DNA from: Streptomyces sp. DvalAA-43
Lineage (GTDB): Bacteria; Actinomycetota; Actinomycetes; Streptomycetales; Streptomycetaceae
NCBI RefSeq assembly: GCF_900091725.1
Contig: NZ_FMBW01000054.1
Coordinates: 186,001 to 250,000, forward strand
Length of the DNA: 64,000 bases
Reading direction: 5' to 3'
Position numbers and translations under genes: made by a program. The notes under the pieces are model-generated. The model saw only the letters and a program-made list of their open reading frames with translations, was not told the origin of the DNA and did no database searches. Of this stretch, positions 8,034-17,900 are shown in pieces. Each line of letters starts with the position of its first letter. Position 1 is the first letter of the stretch.

Positions 8034-8768
8034 ATGGCACAGAACCTTCAAAACGGTGTGAGACTCCGGCCGGTCGATCTGGCGCGCGGGTCCGGTCTGT
8101 CCACGCAGGCGATCAGGAACTACGAGGCGGACGGCATCCTTCCGGCCGCCGCCCGCACACACCACGGCTACCGCACCTACACCCCCCTGCACGCACAGGC
8201 CCTGCGCGCGTTCCTCGCCCTGCTGCCCGGCCACGGGCACCGGACGGCGACATCGATCATGCGGGCGGTGCACGAGGGCGCGACCGAGGAGGCGTTCCGC
8301 CTCATCGACGAGAGTCACGCCCAACTCCTCGACGACCGCCGGACCCTCCGGGCCGTGGAGAACGCCCTCCGTGACTTGACGCCCACGCCGGTGCCCGACC
8401 CCGACCCGGCGGTGTCCGGGCGGGACGGCACATTCATCGGGCCGTTGGCGAGGAGGCTCGGGATCCGGCCCGCGACGCTGCGCGCATGGGAGCGCGCGGG
8501 CCTGGTGAGCCCGTGCCGCGACCCGCGGACCGGATACCGCGTCTACGACGAGGCCGACGTACGGGATGCCCAACTGGCCCACCAGCTCAGGCGGGGCGGC
8601 TATCCGCTGGAGCGGATCGCCCCGCTGATCGCACAGGTGCGGGCGGCCGGAGGCCTGGAGCCACTGGAGTCCGCCCTGCGCGACTGGAGTGGCCGGCTGT
8701 CCGCCCGAGGACGCGCGATGCTGGCCGGGGCCGCCGAGCTGGAGGCGTATCTCCGCGAGCGCGGATGA
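8034..8768 (+). CDS. MerR-family transcriptional regulator, TioE type (two HTH domains)
   Basis: The protein has 244 residues and two MerR-like winged helices. The first (residues about 12-55) reads VDLARGSGLSTQAIRNYEAD followed by GILPAAARTHHGYRTY. The second (about 125-175) reads GPLARRLGIRPATLRAWERA then GLVSPCRDPRTGYRVYDEAD. This duplicated arrangement is that of TioE-type regulators. An effector-type helical tail follows. A weak AGCAGGG precedes the ATG at 8034. It is divergent from the erythromycin-esterase gene and shares a promoter region with a palindrome and a 19-bp spacer, so it likely controls itself and the esterase. Confidence 0.8.
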   Translation: MAQNLQNGVRLRPVDLARGSGLSTQAIRNYEADGILPAAARTHHGYRTYTPLHAQALRAFLALLPGHGHRTATSIMRAVHEGATEEAFRLIDESHAQLLDDRRTLRAVENALRDLTPTPVPDPDPAVSGRDGTFIGPLARRLGIRPATLRAWERAGLVSPCRDPRTGYRVYDEADVRDAQLAHQLRRGGYPLERIAPLIAQVRAAGGLEPLESALRDWSGRLSARGRAMLAGAAELEAYLRERG

Positions 8769-8895
8769 GGCGTCGGCCGTCGTGCGTGGCGGAGACCCTG
8801 AGGTGGGCAACGGGCGGGCCCGTTCAGGGCTGCTGCGCTGCGCGGCCCGCGGCTCGGCCGGACGACGCGTGTGCGTGAGAGGCGATGGGGGAGGG

Positions 8896-9699
8896 CTACG
8901 GGCGGCGTCCCCACGCGGAGATCATGGGGGCGGTGGCGAGATCGAGCCGCCCCGTGGCAACGTTCGTCAGGTGGCGGTCGATCTCCTCCTCGGTGGCAAG
9001 CCCTGCCGCCACCAGCCGGGGGCGGATCTGCCGCACGGTCGCGGCTTCGAGGACGGCACAGGCCGGTGAGGTGATCGGGAAGTACGCGTCGGCCCGAACG
9101 TCCTCCAGACCGGCCTCACGCAACAGCCGGGGCAGGGTTCGCCCGTACGCGAGGTCCGCGCCGCGCGCCGCCATCAGGTCGCGGAAGCCGGACCGCAGCC
9201 GGTTCGCGAGCCGCTGCTCGGGACCGGACTCGTCCGGACACAACAGCGGCTGCAAACCCGGGTCGGCGTCCTCCAGGAGCAGCCATCCGCCGGGCCGCAG
9301 CGCCTGGACCATCCGGCGCAGCGCCTCGGCGCGATCGGTGACGTGTACCAGGACCAGCCGGGCGTGGACGAGGTCGAAACCACCGGGCGGCGGCGGGTCG
9401 GCCGCCACGTCGTGCCGCACCACCTCGACCACACCACCGTCGATGGCCCGGGTCCACGACACGTCGATGTCGGTGGCGACCACCGCTCCCGCCGGGCCGA
9501 CCCGCTCGGCCAGCCCGAGGGGCACGGACGGGGAGCCCGCACCGACCTCCCAGCACCGCATGCCGCTGGTGATGCCGAGCTGGTCGACATGCCGGAACGT
9601 CACCGGATCGAACAGTTCACCGAGGGCGCCGAAGCGGACCCCTGCCTCCGATTGCCGGTTGTCCAGCAGGTAGCCGTGATCCGCGTTGTTTTCAGCCAT
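8896..9699 (-). CDS. Class I SAM-dependent methyltransferase
   Basis: The protein has 267 residues. WEVGAGSPSVPLGLAERVG (near residue 50) is motif I of the SAM fold. VVATDIDVSW carries the ribose-binding acid, FDLVHARLVLVHVTDR is motif II/III, and LRPGGWLLLEDADPGLQPL is the post-III strand typical of ubiE/tam-like enzymes. The C-terminal helices (PRLLREAGLEDVRADAYF) complete the fold. It begins MAENNADHGYLLDNR, like many Streptomyces small-molecule methyltransferases. The substrate is unknown. It ends about 130 bases from the MerR gene and is convergent with it. Confidence 0.8.
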   Translation of the reverse strand: MAENNADHGYLLDNRQSEAGVRFGALGELFDPVTFRHVDQLGITSGMRCWEVGAGSPSVPLGLAERVGPAGAVVATDIDVSWTRAIDGGVVEVVRHDVAADPPPPGGFDLVHARLVLVHVTDRAEALRRMVQALRPGGWLLLEDADPGLQPLLCPDESGPEQRLANRLRSGFRDLMAARGADLAYGRTLPRLLREAGLEDVRADAYFPITSPACAVLEAATVRQIRPRLVAAGLATEEEIDRHLTNVATGRLDLATAPMISAWGRRP

Positions 9700-9738
9700 G
9701 TGGCGATTCTGGCAGAGGCGTATGCGACGGCGTACTGC

Positions 9739-11022
9739 CTACGGCGTCGAACCCCCTGGGCGCCAGCCCCGGCGGCGGGCCCGGGGGAGGGTGAACGCGA
9801 TGAAGCCGGTGATGAGGACGGCTGCCCCGACGGCGGTGGTGACGGCGACGGCCGTGGTGCGGCCGGAGTGGGCCTCGGGAGGCGGCATCCGGAGGTCGGC
9901 CGGGGCGCGAGATGCCGAGTGGGCCGTGGCACCGGGGACCGGGGCGGTGACCGCCGCGGCGGGGTCCACCGTGCCCGCGCCGACCAGCGCCCTGTCCGCC
10001 GGGATGTGATAAGCGGTCGCGGCGAGCCGGTCGGCCAGCTGAGAGGGCGTCAGTTCAGGGTGCGCGGCGACGGCGAGCGCGGCGGCACCCGCGACGAAGG
10101 CGGTGGCCAGCTCGGCGCCGTCGCCGGTGAAGCTGCCCGTGCCACCGGGGCCGACGCTCATCACGGCGTTGCCGGGCGCGGCCAGGTCGGGCGCGGTGCG
10201 GGGGGCCGACTTCTGGTCCGGGACACCGCCCGGCCCGAGTGCGGCGACGGCCAGGACGTCCGGCAGCGCGGCGGGGTAGGCGGCAGGGGCGGGCGCGTCC
10301 CCGGACAGCGAGACGGTGCTGCCCGCCCCGTACGCCGGGGCGATCACGAGTGCGCCGTGGAGCCCCGCGTCGCGGACCGCCGCGGCGAGCGCCGGGCTGC
10401 TTCTGGCCAGGGCGATCGGCACGTCGATGACGCGTGCACGACGGGCGACGGCCGCGTCGATCCCGGCGGCCACACTGTTCGCGGTGGCGGTGCCGTCCGA
10501 CGCGGTGGCGCGGACGGCGATGATCCGGGCCTCCGGGGCGACCCCCGCGAATCCCGTGCCGGGGCGGGGCGCGGCGGCGATCAGGCCCGCGACGAACGTG
10601 CCGTGGCCGATGCAGTCGGTTCCGGCGGCTGCCGAGGCGGGCGTGACACGGCCCGCGAGCGCGGGACTGTGCACGGCGTCCACACCGGTGTCGACGACGG
10701 CGACGGTGGCGCCCGCGCCCCGGGTGGTGTCCCAGGCGCGGGACGGGGCGATGTACTGCTGCGGCCACGGCACGTCGGCGGGATGCTGCCGGGAGGGTTT
10801 GACACAGCCGCCGTTCTGGGGCGGGGCCGCGGAGATCCGGGGCAGGGCGGGGTCGGCGGAGGCGGGGGACGCCGCCGCAAGCGGTGCCGCCACCGTGAGG
10901 GCGGCGGTGAGGGCGACGGCGAGTCCCCGGGCGGCCTGCGGGCGGAACCGTCCTCCCGGGAGGCCGCGCAGGTCACCATCGGCTCGGGGCAGCAGATCCG
11001 GTCGGTGGGGCAGTTGCATCAT
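9739..11022 (-). CDS. mycP: Type VII secretion mycosin (subtilase fold), catalytic Ser and Asn lost
   Basis: The protein has 427 residues: a signal peptide (about 30-55, ending ASPASA), an S8 subtilase domain and a C-terminal membrane anchor (VGAAVLITGFIAFTLPRARRR). AVVDTGVD and GHGTFVAGLIAA keep the catalytic Asp and His. The GTS motif is replaced by GAELATAFVAGAAAL, with Glu304 where the nucleophile should be, and the oxyanion Asn region reads VIAPAYGAGS (Tyr231). The protein should therefore not cleave by the usual mechanism. In ESX systems MycP also stabilises the membrane complex without proteolysis, which may be its role here. Its ATG overlaps the upstream stop (ATGA), so it is translationally coupled to the small Pro-rich gene. 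Confidence 0.85.
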   Translation of the reverse strand: MMQLPHRPDLLPRADGDLRGLPGGRFRPQAARGLAVALTAALTVAAPLAAASPASADPALPRISAAPPQNGGCVKPSRQHPADVPWPQQYIAPSRAWDTTRGAGATVAVVDTGVDAVHSPALAGRVTPASAAAGTDCIGHGTFVAGLIAAAPRPGTGFAGVAPEARIIAVRATASDGTATANSVAAGIDAAVARRARVIDVPIALARSSPALAAAVRDAGLHGALVIAPAYGAGSTVSLSGDAPAPAAYPAALPDVLAVAALGPGGVPDQKSAPRTAPDLAAPGNAVMSVGPGGTGSFTGDGAELATAFVAGAAALAVAAHPELTPSQLADRLAATAYHIPADRALVGAGTVDPAAAVTAPVPGATAHSASRAPADLRMPPPEAHSGRTTAVAVTTAVGAAVLITGFIAFTLPRARRRGWRPGGSTP

Positions 11023-11534
11023 CGGGATGCGCCCCCCTCCGTGGTCGGTGCCTCGGCCCTGCCGGGCGCGGCGGTGCCGGTGCGCGGTGCGCGGGTCGGC
11101 GAGGCGCCGGACGTGGTGGTGCGCGGGCGGTCCGACGTACCGGGTCCCGGGGCCGGGGGCGTGATGCCGGGCGTAGCGCGCGGGGCGCTGCGCCCCTGCC
11201 AAGGGGCCGGGGTGGCCGACGCGTCCGTTCGCGGGCGGCGCGGGTCGCGGACGGAGGTGGCGGGGCGCTCCGCCCTGCGGGCGTCCGGGAGCGGCGCGGG
11301 CGGACCCGGACGCGCGGCGGAGGGTCTCGGGCCGTCCGAGGCGGCGGGCCCGGTGGCGGTCCGGGGCCGGGGCCCAGGAGTCAGGGGCCGCACCGGCTCG
11401 CTCACCTTCCGGGGGACCACCTGCGACGCCTCGTCCAGGACCGCCCGCGGGCAGGCGGGGTTGAAGGACTCGAAGCAGGTGGCGCACCGCCCGGCGCCCT
11501 GGAGCCTCCCCGTCATCCTGCCTTCGTCCGTCAT
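11019..11534 (-). CDS. Small Pro/Arg-rich protein with N-terminal CxxC motif, T7SS-linked
   Basis: The protein has 171 residues. Residues 1-40 look conserved: MTDEGRMTGRLQGAGRCATC then FESFNPACPRAVLDEAS, with C-A-T-C and a later Cys suggesting a small zinc ribbon or redox motif. The remainder is a long Pro/Ala/Arg/Thr-rich, probably disordered region (VRPLTPGPRPRTATGPA). Its ATG overlaps the stop of the AAA protein (ATGA), and its own TGA overlaps the mycosin ATG, so all three are tightly coupled. This linkage argues for a T7SS role, perhaps as adaptor between ATPase and mycosin. I do not recognise a named family. Confidence 0.6.
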   Translation of the reverse strand: MTDEGRMTGRLQGAGRCATCFESFNPACPRAVLDEASQVVPRKVSEPVRPLTPGPRPRTATGPAASDGPRPSAARPGPPAPLPDARRAERPATSVRDPRRPRTDASATPAPWQGRSAPRATPGITPPAPGPGTSDRPRTTTSGASPTRAPRTGTAAPGRAEAPTTEGGASR

Positions 11535-14500
11535 TCCGTCACATCCTCGGGAAGAAGCAGCCGCAGCTGGTCCGTGTCGGCGTCCAGGACGGACGCGAGC
11601 CGCCCGGCCTGGTGGGTCATCATCTGTTCGAGCACGGTGCGGGCATAGCGCCCGTTGCCGAAGCTCGGGCCGCGGTCGACCCCGGTGAAGTGGCGGCGCA
11701 GCGCCTCCAGCGTGGCCGGCGCGCACTCGTAGCCGTCCCGGGCGCTCTGGCGGCGAACGATCTCGACCAGCTCGTCGGCACCGTAGGAGGAGAACGTGAC
11801 GGTACGGCCGAAGCGGGAGGCCAGACCGGGGTTGGAGCCCAGGAAACGCGCCATCTCGCCCTCGTAACCCGCCGCCACCACGACCGTGTCGTCGCGGTGG
11901 TCCTCCATCAGTTTGAGCAGGGTGTCGACGGCCTCCCGGCCGAAGTCGGAGCCCGAACCGCCCTCGGGAGTGAGGGTGTACGCCTCGTCGATGAACAGCA
12001 CACCGCCCCGGGCCCTGGCGAACGTCTCCTTGGTGAGCTGCGCGGTGTGACCGACGTAGCGGCCGACGAGATCGGCCCGGGAGACCTCCACCAGCTGACC
12101 GCGCGGCAACACCCCCATCGTGCCCAGGAGTTCGCCGTAGAGCCGGGCCACCGACGTCTTGCCGGTGCCGGGCGGTCCGGTGAAGACCAGATGGTGCGCG
12201 ATGGCAGGGGCGGGCAGCCCGGCGGCCTTGCGGCGGCGTGCCGCCGACACCAGATTGACGACATCGCGGACCTGCGCCTTGACGCCGTCCAGGCCGATCA
12301 GGCCGTCGAGTTCGGCGAGCAGTTCGGCGAGGCGTTCGGGCCGGCCGCCGCCCGCACCGTGCTCGCCCGAGACGGCACGGGCCGCCTCGTCGCCGACATC
12401 CGTCGGGACGAAAACGGTGAGGTCCTCCTCCGTGATGTCCGGGGACTCGGCGAGACGGAACGCCTGGCGGTCCACCATCTCCTCGAACACCTTGCGGGCG
12501 GCGCGCGCGTTGCCGAACGACTCGTCCCTGTGCATCTGCTCGAAGTGGTGGGCCAGCGCCTGCTCGGTGTCCTCGCGGAACGTGAACCGGTGCGCTTCGC
12601 CCTGGCGCCGTACGATGGTGAGGAGTTCGTCCACCGAGTAGTTCTCGAACTCCAGGGTGCGGCTGAACCGGGACCCGAGCCCCGGGTTGGACTCCAGGAA
12701 GCTCCGCATCTGCTGCGAGTAACCGGCGGCGATGACGACGACGTCCTCTCGGTGATCCTCCATCAGCTTGACCAGTGTGTCGACGGCCTCCCGGCCGAAG
12801 TCGGGACCGCTGCCGCCGTCCGCGGTCAGGGTGTAGGCCTCGTCGATGAACAGCACGCCGCCGAGGGCCTGTTCAAAGACCTCCGTGGTCTTGATGGCGG
12901 TGCCGCCGACGATCTTCGCGACGAGGTCGGCGCGCGCCACCTCCACCAGGTGCCCGGAGCGCAGTACGCCGAGCGAGGCGAGGACCGAGCCGTAGAGACG
13001 GGCGACCGTGGTCTTGCCGGTGCCGGGCGGACCGGCGAAGACCAGATGGCGGGCGGTGGCCGGAACGGGCAGACCCATCTCGCGGCGCCGCCGGGCCAGC
13101 TTGTTGAGATTGACGAGGGTGGCGACCTGTTCCTTGACTGCACGCAGTCCGACGAGCTCGTCGAGCTGGGCGAGCGGCCCGGCGGGCAGCCCGCCGTCCG
13201 TGCCGCCGGCCTCCGGTGCGGCGGCGCCGTCGTCACGTCCGCCGAGGGCGTCGGGCTCGCCGTTGTCGTTGCTGGTCAGATCGTCCGCGGCGAGGCTGCC
13301 CGCAGGGACGGTGCGGCGGACCCCGGCGCCCGTGTTGCCGGTGACGGTGCATCCTGCGGCGCGGACGGGGCGCTCGGTGGCGACCCGGATGCCGTCGGCC
13401 CTGCCGTCGGTGAACTCGCACTCCGTCAGCTCGGCGGCGGCGCCCGCGCCGATGAGCGCGCCGTGGCCGCGGCTGCGCAGCACCCGGGCCCGGACGGCGG
13501 TCAGCTCGGCTCCGTCGTCCATGACCGAGATGCCGTCGGCGCCGGCGTCCTCGACGAGGGTGTCGATGAGTTCGGGGGCGCACTTCCCGGCGGCCGCGAA
13601 GCCGGCGGCGCCGCTGCCGCGGACGGCGACGTCCTGGAACGCCGGGCTCGCGCCGTCGACGCGGACGCCGCACTGGGCGGCATCGATGACGGAGGTCCTC
13701 TCGATACGCCCGCGGGCCTCGTCCCGGGCGTGCAGTCCGTGCCCGCCGACCTCGACGATCTCGACATCGCGGAGCCTGGCCCGGTTGCCGCCGGCCAGGA
13801 CGATGCCGTGGCCACCCGCCCGGTGCACCGTCACCCGGTCGATGCGGGGCGCGCTGTCGGCGTCGAGGAGGAGGCCCTCGGCGTTGCCACCGGTGACCAG
13901 GGTGCGCTGGACGGTGGGTTCTGCGGTGCCGCGTACCAGGATCCCGGCGGCGAGGGAGTTCTCGACCAGACAGTCGGAGAGGGTGCCGCGGGCGCGTTCG
14001 ATCGCGACGATGCCGTTGCCGCCCGAGCCCCGGGCCTCCACGTTGTTGAGCGTGGGCGCGGTGGAGCCGGAGAGCAGTACGCCGTGGGTGGTGCTGTCGA
14101 CGGCGCAGCAGCCGGTGAGGAGGGGCTGGGCGGTGGAGGAGATGTGGAAGCCGATGGTGCAGCCCGCGGTACGGACGTCGGTGAGGCGGGTGGCGGCCTG
14201 CTCCTCCAGGGCGACCCCGGGCTTGGGGGTGCCTTCGACCGTGAGGCGCTCGACGGTGCCGCCCGCGCGTCCGTTGGCGAGCAGGCCGTTGCCACGGGCC
14301 CCGCGGACGATGCAGTCGCGGATGGCGGGTGCCGAGTCGTCACCGAGCACCAGACCGGAGCTGCCGAGATCCTCGAACAGGCAGTCCTCGACGACACTGG
14401 GCTCGGGGGAGAGGTCGACGAATCCGGCGCCCGCCGGGTTGGCGATGACGCAGTCGCGCATGGCGAGGGAGCCGCGCTCGCGGGAGAGCAGAGCCGTCCA

Positions 14501-14821
14501 GGAGTCGGCGTGCACCCGGCAGTTCTCCAGCGCGGCCTGGCCGCGGGGGACATCGATGACGGGGGCGTCCTCGTCACTGCCGCGCAGGACCAGCCCGGAG
14601 AGCTTGACGGCCTCGGCGACGATCTGGACCGCGCTGCCCGAGCGGGGGGCTATCTCCGGCGGGTCGTCGGGATCGTCGGCGATGACGGTGACCATCTTGG
14701 TGATGACGAGGGACTCGTCGTAGCGACCGGGGCGGAGGCGGACCACGCCCCCCGGGCGTGCGGCGACGAGGGCCGACGTGATGCCCTCGTACGGGTCCGT
14801 GACGATGGTCTGGCGGGCCAT
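11531..14821 (-). CDS. EccA-like protein: right-handed beta-helix fused to two AAA+ (CbxX/CfqX) ATPase domains
   Basis: The protein has 1,096 residues. Residues about 30-520 are beta-helix repeats (GNGLLANG, GHGIVLAGG, GHGLHARDEA and similar turns). Two CbxX/CfqX AAA modules follow. The first has GPPGTGKTTVARLYG near residue 595 and GGVLFIDEAYTL. The second has GPPGTGKTSVARLYG near residue 877 and the same Walker B, with arginine-finger regions SRFSRTLEF and SRFGRTVTF. EccA of mycobacterial ESX loci has TPRs plus one AAA and is thought to handle substrates. Here the TPR part is replaced by a beta-helix and the AAA is doubled. The ATG at 14821 follows AAAGGA. It lies downstream of eccC and is coupled to the next gene. 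Confidence 0.85.
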   Translation of the reverse strand: MARQTIVTDPYEGITSALVAARPGGVVRLRPGRYDESLVITKMVTVIADDPDDPPEIAPRSGSAVQIVAEAVKLSGLVLRGSDEDAPVIDVPRGQAALENCRVHADSWTALLSRERGSLAMRDCVIANPAGAGFVDLSPEPSVVEDCLFEDLGSSGLVLGDDSAPAIRDCIVRGARGNGLLANGRAGGTVERLTVEGTPKPGVALEEQAATRLTDVRTAGCTIGFHISSTAQPLLTGCCAVDSTTHGVLLSGSTAPTLNNVEARGSGGNGIVAIERARGTLSDCLVENSLAAGILVRGTAEPTVQRTLVTGGNAEGLLLDADSAPRIDRVTVHRAGGHGIVLAGGNRARLRDVEIVEVGGHGLHARDEARGRIERTSVIDAAQCGVRVDGASPAFQDVAVRGSGAAGFAAAGKCAPELIDTLVEDAGADGISVMDDGAELTAVRARVLRSRGHGALIGAGAAAELTECEFTDGRADGIRVATERPVRAAGCTVTGNTGAGVRRTVPAGSLAADDLTSNDNGEPDALGGRDDGAAAPEAGGTDGGLPAGPLAQLDELVGLRAVKEQVATLVNLNKLARRRREMGLPVPATARHLVFAGPPGTGKTTVARLYGSVLASLGVLRSGHLVEVARADLVAKIVGGTAIKTTEVFEQALGGVLFIDEAYTLTADGGSGPDFGREAVDTLVKLMEDHREDVVVIAAGYSQQMRSFLESNPGLGSRFSRTLEFENYSVDELLTIVRRQGEAHRFTFREDTEQALAHHFEQMHRDESFGNARAARKVFEEMVDRQAFRLAESPDITEEDLTVFVPTDVGDEAARAVSGEHGAGGGRPERLAELLAELDGLIGLDGVKAQVRDVVNLVSAARRRKAAGLPAPAIAHHLVFTGPPGTGKTSVARLYGELLGTMGVLPRGQLVEVSRADLVGRYVGHTAQLTKETFARARGGVLFIDEAYTLTPEGGSGSDFGREAVDTLLKLMEDHRDDTVVVAAGYEGEMARFLGSNPGLASRFGRTVTFSSYGADELVEIVRRQSARDGYECAPATLEALRRHFTGVDRGPSFGNGRYARTVLEQMMTHQAGRLASVLDADTDQLRLLLPEDVTE

Positions 14822-14977
14822 GGCGTTCCTTTCTGCGTCGTCGTGGTGGGCCTGTTGCCGCTCCTTCGCCCGGACACCCGGGCCGGGCACGGGACCCCGC
14901 CGTGATCGTCGGCACCGCCGCGTGGGTCGGGCGGTGGGGCGCGGGGGCGAAGGAGGTGGCAACGGGGAGCCGGGCCG

Positions 14978-17900
14978 TCAGGACCGGTGCGCCGTCTGGA
15001 TCTGCACCGTGCGGCGGCGGGTGATGTAGAGCCCCCGTCCGGCGGGCAGGACGCGCGGCTTCGTTCCGGCCACCACCTGTCCTTCCGACGGCGGACAGCT
15101 CATCAGCAGCACGGGGGTGTTGGCTTCCACCATGCGACGCAGCAGCTGGTCGGACATCATCGCCCGGCCGGATCCGTTCGCGCTGCGGGCCACGACGAGA
15201 TGCAGCCCGATCTCGTCCGCCTGGGCCAGGAACTCGTGGAGCGGGCCGAACGGGTCGCCGCCCGTCATCCCCCCGGTGGAGACCAGCTCGTGGTCGTCGA
15301 CGAGGAGGAACAGCCGGGGCCCGCTCCACCAGTCGCGCAGCTTGAGCCGGGCCGGGGCGATGTCGGGTCCCGGGACCCGCTCCTTCATCGCCCGCGCCAC
15401 CCCGTCGATCATCTGCCCCAGCAGGCCGGCACCGGTGGCGTAGCCGAGGCGGTGGGACTCGGGAACCGCCTCGGCGAGGCCGCGCCGGTAGTCGACGAGC
15501 ACGATACGGGCCTCGTCGGGGGCGTAGCGGGCACGGATGCCGTCGGCGAGGTGGGCGAGCAGGTTGGACTTGCCGGTCTCGACATCGCCGACGACCACCA
15601 GGTGCGGGTGCTCCTCGAAGTCGTGGTGGAAGACATCGAGCCGCTGGTCCTCCAGGCCGAGCGGGACGCGCAGGTCGCCGTCGGGTGCGGGGAGTCCGGC
15701 CGCGGGGAGGTTCATCGGGAGCATCCGGACACGGGGTGCCAAAGGCCCGTCCCATCCGGCGGCGACCTCACGGACGAGCGCGGCGACACCTTCGGCGACG
15801 TTCTCGGCGCGCGGATCCCCGTCGGTGCGGGGGAGCGCGGTCAGGTAGTGCATGCGGTCGGCCGTGAGACCGCGGCCCGGCACCGTCGGGACGGTCGCCG
15901 CCGCCCGCATGTTGACCATCGAGTCGACGGGGTCACCGAGACGCAGCTCGAAGCGGGTACCGAGCTGGTCCCGGAGGGCGGCGGAGATCTCCATCCAGCG
16001 GCCGGAGGCGATGATCAGGTGCACTCCGAAGTTGAGGCCCCGTGAGGCGATCAGATTGAAGGTGGAGGCGAGATCCAGGAAGTCCTGGCGGATGGTGTTC
16101 CATCCGTCCACGACCAGGAAGACGTCGCCGTGCGCCTCGTCCGGGAACTCGCCCGCGGCGCGGCGGCGCCGGAAGTCGGCCATGGACTCCACACCCCGCT
16201 CGGCGAACAGCAGCTCACGGTGGGTGATGACCTGGGTGACCTCGGCGATGGTGCGGGCCATCCGCTCCGGGTCGAGGCGCCCGGTGACACCGCCGACGTG
16301 CGGCAGGCCGGTGAGCGAGGTGAGCGTCCCGCCGCCGAAGTCCAGGCAGTAGAACTGGACGTCGCGCGGGGTGTGGGTGAGGGCGAGCGCGGTGACCAGG
16401 GTGCGCACCAGGGTGGACTTGCCGGACTGGGGGCCGCCCGCGATGCCGACGTGGCCGCCCGCACCGGAGAGGTCGGCCACCAGCTCGTCGCGGCGCTGGT
16501 CGAAGGGGCGGTCGATGACGCCGACCGGGACGGTGAGGAACTTCCCGCCGGGGGTGCCGGGCGGGGGCAGCAGGAGGTCGAGCGTCGGGGGCTCGTCCAG
16601 CGGGGCCAGCCACACCTGATGGGCGGGCGGGCCGGAGCGCTCCAGCTTGTCGACGGCGACGGTGAGCAGGCTGGGACCCGACGTGCTCTCCTCCTCCGTG
16701 TCCGGCTCGGTCTCCGGCGCGGCGGGCCGTGCCCGGGGCGCCACCCAGCCCGCCTCGAACGGCACCACCTGCCCGGCGACCACCGCCCGACGGACCGCGG
16801 GGCGGGCGGCCCGGTACAGGCCCGACACATAGGCGGCCTTGAAACGGGTCAGCGCGCCGACGTCGTTCTTCAGCAGGCCGCTGCCGGGCTGCGGGGGCAG
16901 CTCGTACGCATCCGGGACGCCGAGCACGCCCCGGCTCTCCATAGCCGAGAAGGTGCGCAGCGCGATGCGATAGGAGAGGTGCCCCTCCAACTGGTTGATA
17001 CGGCCCTCGTCCAGGCGCTGCGAGGCCAGCAGCAGATGTACGGAGAGCGAGCGGCCGAGCCGCCCGATCATCACGAAGAGGTCGAGGAAGTCGCGGTGCG
17101 CCGCCAGCAGTTCGCTGAACTCGTCGACCACCACGAACAGGGTGGGCAGCGGGTCCAGGTCGGCGCCGTTGGCCCGCGCCTCCTCGTACTCGCGGACGGA
17201 GGCGTAGTTGCCGGCCCTGCGCAGCAGCTCCTGGCGGCGGACGAGTTCGCCGTGCAGGGCGTCCTTCATCCGGTCGACCAGGGCCGCCTCGTCGGCCAGG
17301 TTGGTGATGACGGCGGAGGTGTGCGGCAGCCGGTCGAGACCCAGGAAGGTGGCGCCGCCCTTGAAGTCGGTGAGGACGAAGTTCAGCGTCTCGGAGGAGT
17401 GGGTCAGCGCCAACGCGAGGACAAGGGTGCGCAGCAGCTCCGACTTGCCGGAACCGGTGGCGCCGATCAGCATGCCGTGCGGGCCCATGCCGCCCTGTGC
17501 CGACTCCTTGAGGTCGAGATCGACATGCGCGCCGTCCGCGCCGATGCCGATCGGGACCCGCATCCGCTCCGCCGAGCTGCGCGAGCGGTGCAGATCGGCC
17601 GGATCGGCGCCGTGCAGGTCACGGATGCCGAGCAGGTCCGTCAGCTCCATGTCCTCCTGCAGCGGGCGTTCCGCCCGCGCGGCGGCGCCCAGCCGGTAGG
17701 GGGCGAGGGTGGTGGCGAGGGCGCGGGACGCGTGCAGGCCGAGGGCGTCGGGCCGGCCCAGCTCCGTCTCGGTGGGCTTGCCGTCCGGAGCGGTGGACAG
17801 CAGCGCCAGGGCGTCCGGCCCGACGCGCAGGCGCAGTGTGCCGCGTACCTGGCAGGCGCCGTCCAGCGTGCCGCGGACATCGACGACGACGGTGTTGCGG

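Noticed and set aside
9739..11022. Annotation as an active mycosin protease
   Set aside because: Catalytic Ser and oxyanion Asn positions are Glu and Tyr, so only the fold and structural role are supported.
11612..14905. 1,097-codon open frame on the plus strand opposite the beta-helix/AAA gene
   Set aside because: It is the antisense shadow of a high-GC3 gene, made of Gly/Ala/Asp/Glu runs without any family motif. The minus strand carries clear Walker motifs.
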